Positions 6,957 through 12,528 of a stretch of DNA of 13,667 nucleotides are shown here, in pieces. Within the stretch, counting starts at the first letter, position 1; the number at the start of each line of letters is the position of its first letter. The DNA lies in NCBI GenBank assembly GCA_012270635.1, contig JAAXHX010000138.1, positions 1 to 13,667 on the forward strand. The letters run 5' to 3'. The notes under the pieces are model-generated. The model was not told where the DNA came from, ran no database searches, and worked only from the letters and a program-made list of their open reading frames with translations. The position numbers were made by a program, and so were the translations under genes. This DNA comes from Dehalococcoidia bacterium. GTDB lineage: Bacteria; Chloroflexota; Dehalococcoidia; Plut-88900.

Positions 6957-8558
6957 TCATCTCTCGTAGACCGCTTCGCCGCCTACCACCGTCATCTCGA
7001 TAGGGATGTCCTTAATGGCGAAGGGGTCTACGGCGGTCGGGTCCTGGCCCAGGACTACCAGGTCGGCCAGTTTGCCCGGCGTAATCGACCCCTTGACGCC
7101 CTCTTCGAAGGAGGCATAGGCCCCGTTCAACGTGTATATCCTCAGCGCCTCCTCAATGCTGACCCTCTGGTTCGGGCCCCATACCCGTCCCTCTCTGTCC
7201 GTCCGAGTCACGCAGCACTGTATCCCCAGCAACGGCTCGAAGGGGCTGGCCGTGAAGTCCGACGCCCCCGTGCACGGTATTCCGTAGTCCAGGAACGACC
7301 GGTGGGCGAACATCCACCTCGCCCGTTCCTCCCCGTAGAACGCCATCTTCTCACCGTGCTGATAGGCGTATGCCCCGAAAGGCGTCGGGACAACGCCCAG
7401 GGCTTTTATCCTTCTCAAAATGTCGGGGTTCACCACCGTGCAATGCTCTATCCGGTGCCGGGCCCCGTGTCTCGGGTGGGTTTCCTGCGCCCGCTCGAAG
7501 GCGCGGAGGGTCATGTCGATTGCCGCGTCTCCGTTGGAGTGGACGCAGGCCTGGTACCCTGCCTCGTGGATGCGCCGGATTTTTTCATCCAGTTCCCCTT
7601 GCTCGAACAGCTTCAACCCGTGCTCGCTGCTCCCGACGTACGGCTCGCTCAAGTAGGCCGTCCGGGTGGCTATCCCGCCGTCATTTGTGAGCTTGATCCC
7701 GCCCCATCTGAGCTTCTCATCCCCGAGCCCCGTGCGTATCCCCGCCGACCGGAACGACTCGAAATAGTTTTCGTGGACCAGCATGTACACCCGCAGCAGA
7801 AGCTCGTCCCGCGCCCACGCCTCCTGGTACACGCTCACCTCCTCCGGCATGACCATGGCGTCGTGGACGCTGGTCAGGCCGGCGGTCGCGTACATCTCCG
7901 TTATCTTCTTCAGCCCCTCGCGCCTCTCTTCCATGCTGGCCTGGGACAGCACGAAGAAACGGACCCGTTCCTCTCCTGCCTCGTAGAGCACGCCGTTCGG
8001 CTCCCCCGACTCCGGGTCCCTTTCGTGTGGTCCCGATATCGGCCCCGCCGAGTCCCGGGTCACCCCAAATGCCTCCAGCCCTTTCCCGTTTACCGAGCTC
8101 ATCAGCCCCGCTCGGTGCGTGACTATCACGGGATGGTCGCGGCTGACTTCGTCCAGCTCCCAGCGGCTCGGCATCCGGCCTTCGACCGTCTTGGTGTCGT
8201 CATACTTGAAACCCATCACCCACTGGCCGGGCGCCGTGTCCCGCGCCCTCAACCTCAGGTCTTCCTGCACCTGCCCGATGGACGGCAGCTCGCAGTCCAC
8301 CATGCTCGACACCATTTTGATGCCCGTGCTCATGACATGGATATGAGCATCTATGAACCCGGGCACAACCGTCTTACCGGCCAGGTTGAGGACCTCCGTC
8401 CCGGGCCCCGCCAGGCTCTCCACGTCCTTGTTCTCGCCAACCGCCGCGAATTTACCGCTCTTTATGGCCAGGGCCTGGGCTCTCGGGTTACGCGCATCGA
8501 TGGTGATTACGTTGGCGTTGACGATGACCTTGTCGGGGGCCAGGGCTGAAGATGCCAT
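6957..8558 (-). CDS. YtcJ-like amidohydrolase (amidohydrolase_3), second tandem copy
   Basis: Cytoplasmic metal-dependent amidohydrolase of 533 aa in the YtcJ/N-substituted formamide deformylase group. It has the N-terminal beta-sandwich (VIVNANVITID), GFIDAHIH with metal ligands H72 and H74, H340 in CVHSNGDAAID, H372 in RHRIEHC, the catalytic D434 in GASDF, and a C-terminal return to the sandwich (GKLADLVVLGQDP). It is the same length as the preceding gene, matches it along its whole length, and shares its metal motifs at identical residue numbers, so the pair is a tandem duplication. The gap between them is 9 nt. ATG start with a weak AAGG 6 nt upstream, overlapping the end region of the first copy. 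Known family members cleave amides or formamides, but the substrate cannot be read from sequence. Confidence 0.92.
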   Translation of the reverse strand: MASSALAPDKVIVNANVITIDARNPRAQALAIKSGKFAAVGENKDVESLAGPGTEVLNLAGKTVVPGFIDAHIHVMSTGIKMVSSMVDCELPSIGQVQEDLRLRARDTAPGQWVMGFKYDDTKTVEGRMPSRWELDEVSRDHPVIVTHRAGLMSSVNGKGLEAFGVTRDSAGPISGPHERDPESGEPNGVLYEAGEERVRFFVLSQASMEERREGLKKITEMYATAGLTSVHDAMVMPEEVSVYQEAWARDELLLRVYMLVHENYFESFRSAGIRTGLGDEKLRWGGIKLTNDGGIATRTAYLSEPYVGSSEHGLKLFEQGELDEKIRRIHEAGYQACVHSNGDAAIDMTLRAFERAQETHPRHGARHRIEHCTVVNPDILRRIKALGVVPTPFGAYAYQHGEKMAFYGEERARWMFAHRSFLDYGIPCTGASDFTASPFEPLLGIQCCVTRTDREGRVWGPNQRVSIEEALRIYTLNGAYASFEEGVKGSITPGKLADLVVLGQDPTAVDPFAIKDIPIEMTVVGGEAVYER

Positions 8559-8567
8559 GACGGGCCT

Positions 8568-10169
8568 TTATGCCTCGTATATCGCTTCGCCGCCCACCAC
8601 CGTCATCTCGATGGGAATGTCCTTGATGGCGAAGGGATCGACGGCGGTCGGGTCCTGGCCGAGGACCGTGAAGTCGGCCAACTTCTCCACGGTTATGGAG
8701 CCCTTAAGGTTCTCCTCGAAGGAGGCGTAGGCGCTGTGAAGCGTGTAGACCTTCAGGGCCTCCTCCACGGAAATGCGCTGGTTGGCGCCCCAGACATTGC
8801 CGTTGATGTCCGTCCTGGTGACACAGCTCTGAATTCCGAGCAGCGGCTCGTAGGGGCCGGGCGGGTAGTCCGTCGCCCCCGTCGCCACCACCCCGTAGTC
8901 CAGGAAGGACCGCTGGGCGAACATCCACTTCACCCGTTCCTCTCCGTAGTAGCGCATCTTCTCGCCGTGATAGTAGACGTAGGTGCAGAAGGGAGTCGCC
9001 ACGGCCCCCAAGGCCCTCATCCTCCTCAGCAGTGAGGGGTTGACCAGGGTGCAGTGCTCCAGCCTGTGCCGGGTGTCCTGGCGCGGGTTGGCCTTTTGGG
9101 CCTTCTCGTAGGCGGTTAGCACCATGTCTATGGTCGCGTCTCCGTTGGCGTGGACGCAGACCTGGTAGCCGGCGTCATGGACCTCCCTGACCTTCTCCTC
9201 CAACTCTTCCGGGTCCATGGCCCGGATCCCGCAATCGCTGTCGCTCCCCTCGTAGGGTCGGGAAAGGTAGGCCGTACGGGAGGCTATCGCGCCGTCGCTC
9301 ACCATCTTTATGCCGCCCAGACGGAGCCTGTCGTCCCCGAAACCCGTCTTCAACCCCGACGCCTTGAACCCACCGAAATACCGGTAGTGCACCAGCATGT
9401 ACACTCTGAGGGGCAACTCGCCCCTTTCCCACGCTTCCTGGTAGACGGCTACGTCGTCGCTGGTGACGAGGGCGTCGTGGACCGAGGTCAGGCCGGCTGC
9501 CGCGAACATGTTGCAGATCGTCTTCAGACCTTCTCGGCGCACATTCGGGGTCACCTTAGACAGGAGCTCGAACCGGATCGCGTCTGCCGCCGTCTCGTAC
9601 AGCACGCCGTCGAGTTCGCCCGTGGCCTCGTCCCGGCCATACCGACCCCCCGGCGGGTCGGGAGAGTCTTTGTCGATTCCCAGGGCCTCCAGCCCCCTGC
9701 TGTTGGTGTAGTAGACGTGCCCTGCGCGGTGGGCCACGAGCGCCGGGTGTCGGGGGCTGGCTTCGTCCAAGTCCCGGCGGTTCAGGAAGCGGTTTTCTGC
9801 CGTCTTAGTGTCGTCGAACTTGAATCCCTGCACCCAGTCTCCGGTAGGCGTGTCCTCGGCCCTGAAGCGTATCGCCTCCTGGATCTCGCCTATGGATGGG
9901 AGCGCGCAGTCGGCCATCAGGGTGTGCCGTATGCCGCTGCTCAGGACGTGGATATGGGCGTCGATGAAGCCCGGGACCACCGTGCTCCCCCCGAAGTCCA
10001 GCCTTCGCGTGTGGGGGCCCGCCAGGTCTCTGATCTCGTCATTGTCCCCAACCGCCACGAAGGCCCCCTCCCGGATGGCGAAAGCTTCCGCCCGGGGTTT
10101 GTACGGGTCGACCGTTATGACGTTGCCGTTATAGCCGATCAGGTCGGGAATTAGCTGGTCCGAGGCCAT
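8568..10169 (-). CDS. YtcJ-like amidohydrolase (amidohydrolase_3), first tandem copy
   Basis: Amidohydrolase of 533 aa, paralogous to the next gene downstream. Metal and catalytic residues are intact: H72 and H74 in GFIDAHIH, H340 in CVHANGDATID, H372 in RHRLEHC, and D434 in GATDY, where the other copy has GASDF. Residues 502-529 (from VLGQDPTAV to VVGGEA) match the paralog exactly, whereas the segment around 165-210 and residues 303-320 differ strongly, which suggests different substrates with a conserved scaffold. The ATG follows GGAGG at 6 nt, the best ribosome-binding site in the window, which fits a first or well-expressed gene of the amidohydrolase-SDR-MBL operon. A gap of 38 nt separates it from the decarboxylase beta subunit upstream, so read-through from there is possible. 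Confidence 0.92.
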   Translation of the reverse strand: MASDQLIPDLIGYNGNVITVDPYKPRAEAFAIREGAFVAVGDNDEIRDLAGPHTRRLDFGGSTVVPGFIDAHIHVLSSGIRHTLMADCALPSIGEIQEAIRFRAEDTPTGDWVQGFKFDDTKTAENRFLNRRDLDEASPRHPALVAHRAGHVYYTNSRGLEALGIDKDSPDPPGGRYGRDEATGELDGVLYETAADAIRFELLSKVTPNVRREGLKTICNMFAAAGLTSVHDALVTSDDVAVYQEAWERGELPLRVYMLVHYRYFGGFKASGLKTGFGDDRLRLGGIKMVSDGAIASRTAYLSRPYEGSDSDCGIRAMDPEELEEKVREVHDAGYQVCVHANGDATIDMVLTAYEKAQKANPRQDTRHRLEHCTLVNPSLLRRMRALGAVATPFCTYVYYHGEKMRYYGEERVKWMFAQRSFLDYGVVATGATDYPPGPYEPLLGIQSCVTRTDINGNVWGANQRISVEEALKVYTLHSAYASFEENLKGSITVEKLADFTVLGQDPTAVDPFAIKDIPIEMTVVGGEAIYEA

Positions 10170-10170
10170 G

Positions 10171-10180
10171 TTTCACCTCC
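10171..10180 (-). promoter_or_regulatory. Strong Shine-Dalgarno of the first amidohydrolase
   Basis: The minus strand reads GGAGGTGAAAC directly before ATG at 10169, a near-perfect anti-16S match (GGAGGTG) with 6 nt from GGAGG to the start. It fixes the start codon. It contrasts with the weak sites of the second copy and of the decarboxylase beta gene, so copy one is probably translated more. Confidence 0.75.
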
Positions 10181-10207
10181 GATGCGAATGCCCGGACTGG
10201 CGGCGCC

Positions 10208-11347
10208 TCAGCCCCCGAGGGCCGGGACCCGGGACAGGATCACCCCGCCCGCCAACGCCGAGCCTATGACCCCCGCCACGTTGGGGCCCATGGCGTGCAT
10301 GATGAGGAAGTTGTCCGGGCGTTCGCTCTGTCCGACCCGCTGCACCACCCGCGCCGCCATCGGCACCGCCGACACCCCCGCCGCCCCTATCAACGGATTG
10401 ATCTTCCTCCCCGACAACACCATCATGATTTTCCCGAACAGCACCCCGGAGGCCGTCCCGATTATGAACGCTCCCAGCCCCAGCCCCAGTATCTTCAGGG
10501 TCTCCAGGTCCAGGAAGCTCTCCCCCGTCATCGTCGAGCCTATGACCAGGCCCAGGAATATGGTCACTATGTTGATGAGCGAGTTTTGCGCCGTGTTCGA
10601 TAGCCTGTCCACCACCCCCGACTCCCTCATCAGGTTGCCGAACATGAACATCGCCAGCAGGGGTATCGCCTTCGTCGCCAGCAACCCTCCGATTATGAGG
10701 ACCATGATGGGGAACATGACCTTCAACGCCTTGGGCACCGGCCTTTCGGTGTACTCCATGGGGATGCTGCGCTCGGCCTTGGTGGTTAACAGCTTCATTA
10801 TCGGGGGCTGGATCAGGGGGACCATGGCCATGTAGGAGTAGGCTGCCACCACCACCGGGCCCAATACGTCGTTGGGACAGGTGTTGGTGTCGGGGCAGAG
10901 TTGGCTGGCCACGAATATGGTCGTGGGCCCGTCCGCCGACCCTATGATCGCGATGGATCCCGCCTCCCTCAACGAAAAGTCCAGGGCGATGGACGCCATC
11001 AGGCTGACGAAGATGCCCGCCTGCGCCGCCGCCCCCAGCAGCATTGTCGAGGGGCGCTGCAACAGGGGGGTGAAGTCGGTAAGGGCCCCGAGCCCCAGGA
11101 ACATCAGCAGCGGGAAGAGTTCATTGTCCAGCCCCCCGCTTTTCAGCACTCCGAATATGCCGTGCTCTCCCGTCAGGCCGCCCAGGGGGATGTTCGTGAC
11201 CATCGCGCTCAGGCCGATAGGCAGCAGGAGCAGGGGTTCGAACTTGTGCCTGATGGCGAGGTAGATCAGCCCGCCCCCGACGAGAATCATTACCACGTCC
11301 CGCCAGTCCAGGCCTATGAATCCTTCGAACAACTCCTCGACAAGCAT
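10208..11347 (-). CDS. Na+-translocating decarboxylase beta subunit (OadB/GcdB/MmdB family)
   Basis: Integral membrane subunit of 379 aa that couples decarboxylation of carboxybiotin to Na+ export. Family signatures: GSADGPTTIF (136-145), whose D139 corresponds to the essential membrane aspartate; AAYSYMAMVPLIQPPIMKLLTT (168-189); the segment INPLIGAAGVSAVPMAARVV (316-335); and HAMGPNVAGVIGSA (351-364). Multiple hydrophobic helices run throughout. After ASQL there is an apparent short insertion carrying two cysteines, CPDTNTCP (151-158), where I recall related proteins being shorter. The gamma subunit gene ends 17 nt upstream. No alpha (carboxyltransferase) or biotin-carrier gene is in view, so oxaloacetate, methylmalonyl-CoA or glutaconyl-CoA specificity is undetermined. 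ATG start with a poor ribosome-binding site, probably coupled to gamma. Confidence 0.92.
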   Translation of the reverse strand: MLVEELFEGFIGLDWRDVVMILVGGGLIYLAIRHKFEPLLLLPIGLSAMVTNIPLGGLTGEHGIFGVLKSGGLDNELFPLLMFLGLGALTDFTPLLQRPSTMLLGAAAQAGIFVSLMASIALDFSLREAGSIAIIGSADGPTTIFVASQLCPDTNTCPNDVLGPVVVAAYSYMAMVPLIQPPIMKLLTTKAERSIPMEYTERPVPKALKVMFPIMVLIIGGLLATKAIPLLAMFMFGNLMRESGVVDRLSNTAQNSLINIVTIFLGLVIGSTMTGESFLDLETLKILGLGLGAFIIGTASGVLFGKIMMVLSGRKINPLIGAAGVSAVPMAARVVQRVGQSERPDNFLIMHAMGPNVAGVIGSALAGGVILSRVPALGG

Positions 11348-11364
11348 CTCTGGCGTGCGCGGCG

Positions 11365-11685
11365 TTACCGGTCGGGCCGGCCCTCGGCCTCTTCCTCCTC
11401 CGTAAGGTATAGGGCCACCGCTATGGCCGCGGCCCTGGCCGCCTTGTCCCGCGCCTCGGGTTGCGTGAGGGCGGAGTCCTCGGGCGTTGCCGGCGTGAAC
11501 GCGGGGGGTGGCTCGTCTATCGAAATGGGAGTCGATGAGACCTCGGCCCGCGCCCTCCCCAACCGGACGTCTCCCACCCTGCCGATCACCAGCCGCAGCC
11601 CCAACGTCGCCCCGAACATCACCACCAGGGCGAGGAAGACCATCCCCGCCCCGAGGCCCGCTATCTCCAGCCCATCAAGATACAC
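11365..11685 (-). CDS. Decarboxylase gamma subunit (OadG family)
   Basis: Small 106-aa membrane protein. One transmembrane helix covers roughly residues 8-33, with the OadG-type motif GLGAGMVFLALVVM. A Pro/Ser/Ala-rich linker follows (50-75), then a short amphipathic Ala-rich segment (80-95, DKAARAAAIAVAL) and an acidic tail. In characterised Na+ pumps gamma anchors the alpha subunit to beta and can bind Zn2+ through its C-terminal tail; no His-rich tail is seen here. The start is GTG, 8 nt after AGGAG. The ATG that begins just after that AGGAG is in another frame. It lies directly before the beta gene, in the usual gamma-beta partnership. The call rests on the N-terminal motif and the neighbour, since the C-terminal half is poorly conserved in this family. 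Confidence 0.8.
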   Translation of the reverse strand: MYLDGLEIAGLGAGMVFLALVVMFGATLGLRLVIGRVGDVRLGRARAEVSSTPISIDEPPPAFTPATPEDSALTQPEARDKAARAAAIAVALYLTEEEEAEGRPDR

Positions 11686-11778
11686 TGGGGCATCTCCTAG
11701 TCTCGGCGTGGACTTGGGGCTCGGTCTGCAACGAGGCTGCTCGCCGCATGGGCTTGGAGAAAAGCGGGGTTACGGGCA
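11686..11778. other. Gap between NYN gene and decarboxylase gamma gene
   Basis: These 93 nt hold the AGGAG ribosome-binding site of the gamma gene at 11694-11698. I see no convincing promoter or hairpin-plus-T-tract terminator. The only small inverted repeat, CGAGGCTGCTCG at 11731-11742, is too short to call. Whether gamma and beta are co-transcribed with the NYN gene is open. Confidence 0.4.
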
Positions 11779-12291
11779 TCAGGCATTGGCCCATACCCCT
11801 TCGAAGAACTCGGCTGTAAGCTCGATAATCGAGTCCGACACTTCCACCAGGTCCTTCGATTGGTTCGCCTCGAAGCAGGCCACTTCCACGAACTTCCCCA
11901 TGTCTTTCACCGTCTTAACGGCGTACGCGAAATCGGCGTCCCCGCTTACCAGGATGCCGGTGTCGTACAGGTCCTTCCAGGCCAGCTGGAGCATGTCGGT
12001 GGCTAGCATGATGTCCACGCCCTTCTCCACCGCCACCCCCTTCCGAATCGCGGCGCGGCCCAGCTTCACTTCCAGGTATGGCGTGTTGTGGAGTATGGTG
12101 AGGAACTTCTGTTGCTGCCCGTAGGCCTGCGGCTTGCGCCTGCTATCCTGAAGGATGTTGTAGTAGTAGGTCCTCAGCAGCTTGCGCCCCCGGAGCAGCT
12201 TCTGTACGAACCTTGGGAAGTTCAAGTCTGTTCGGCTGCAGGTCTCTTCCAGGGCGTGATAAAGATTGCTTCCGTCGATGAAAATGGCCAC
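11779..12291 (-). CDS. NYN domain protein (LabA/DUF88-like putative nuclease)
   Basis: PIN-like NYN domain protein, 170 aa from GTG 12291. Such proteins are metal-dependent ribonucleases or relatives. The acidic site is complete: D6 in FIDGSNLYHAL, D93 and D99 in EKGVDIMLATDM, and D118 and D120 in VSGDADF. The lengths and order fit a single-domain LabA-type protein with no OST-HTH or other fused domain. The start is doubtful. GTG 12291 has no ribosome-binding site and falls inside the first beta strand (VAIFIDGS). The frame stays open upstream to a stop near 12409 and encodes a plausible lead-in (NDNFDNHLRPR), yet it contains no ATG, GTG or TTG. An AAGGAG lies 6 nt before an ATA at 12330. The gene is divergent from the acyl-CoA synthetase; its biological partner is unknown. 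Confidence 0.85.
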   Translation of the reverse strand: MAIFIDGSNLYHALEETCSRTDLNFPRFVQKLLRGRKLLRTYYYNILQDSRRKPQAYGQQQKFLTILHNTPYLEVKLGRAAIRKGVAVEKGVDIMLATDMLQLAWKDLYDTGILVSGDADFAYAVKTVKDMGKFVEVACFEANQSKDLVEVSDSIIELTAEFFEGVWANA

Positions 12292-12385
12292 TCGAGGTCT
12301 GAGGTGGTTGTCAAAATTGTCGTTTACTATGGAGATCTCCTTGGCCTTCGCTCGGGATGCTGTGGTGGCGGGGCCGTGCGTCGTG

Positions 12386-12391
12386 AGTATA
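12386..12391 (-). promoter_or_regulatory. Possible -10 box for the NYN gene
   Basis: TATACT on the minus strand matches the -10 consensus at five of six positions and would start transcription near 12379, leaving room for a leader before either candidate NYN start. No acceptable -35 is found at 16-18 nt, so this is tentative. Confidence 0.35.
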
Positions 12392-12428
12392 CCCCACCCC
12401 CCAACAACCTACCAGTGCCACCCAAACC

Positions 12429-12458
12429 TTGAGACTCCTCCCGTAGAGAGGCTATAAT
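12429..12458 (+). promoter_or_regulatory. Sigma70-type promoter for the acyl-CoA synthetase
   Basis: TTGAGA (12429-12434, five of six matches) is followed by an 18-nt spacer and a perfect TATAAT (12453-12458). Transcription should begin near 12465, giving a leader of about 60-75 nt before the coding region. Together with the opposing TATACT it makes this a divergent control region. Confidence 0.65.
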
Positions 12459-12465
12459 ACGCCCC

Positions 12466-12490
12466 GGCCCGGGGCCTTGCGCCCGGGACC
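12466..12490 (+). promoter_or_regulatory. GC-rich hairpin at the 5' end of the acyl-CoA synthetase leader
   Basis: GGCCCGGG (12466-12473) can pair with CCCGGGACC (12482-12490), giving eight G-C pairs with one bulged A and an 8-nt loop. It would sit at the very 5' end of the predicted transcript. It lacks a following T-tract, so it is not a standard terminator; mRNA stabilisation or control of translation are possibilities. Confidence 0.4.
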
Positions 12491-12528
12491 TCCGTTCCAT
12501 AGCACAACCTGGACAAGGATCAAGACTC

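Noticed and set aside
6819..8549. 576-codon plus-strand frame opposite the second amidohydrolase
   Set aside because: Antisense to a gene with complete metal-binding motifs; no domain of its own.
11686..11778. Terminator or tRNA-like fold between the NYN gene and the gamma subunit gene
   Set aside because: Only a 4-bp stem (CGAG/CTCG) and no T-tract or tRNA arms were found.
12309..12314. Perfect minus-strand TTGACA upstream of the NYN gene
   Set aside because: At 17 nt downstream the sequence is GTGGCC, the NYN coding start itself, with no -10-like hexamer.
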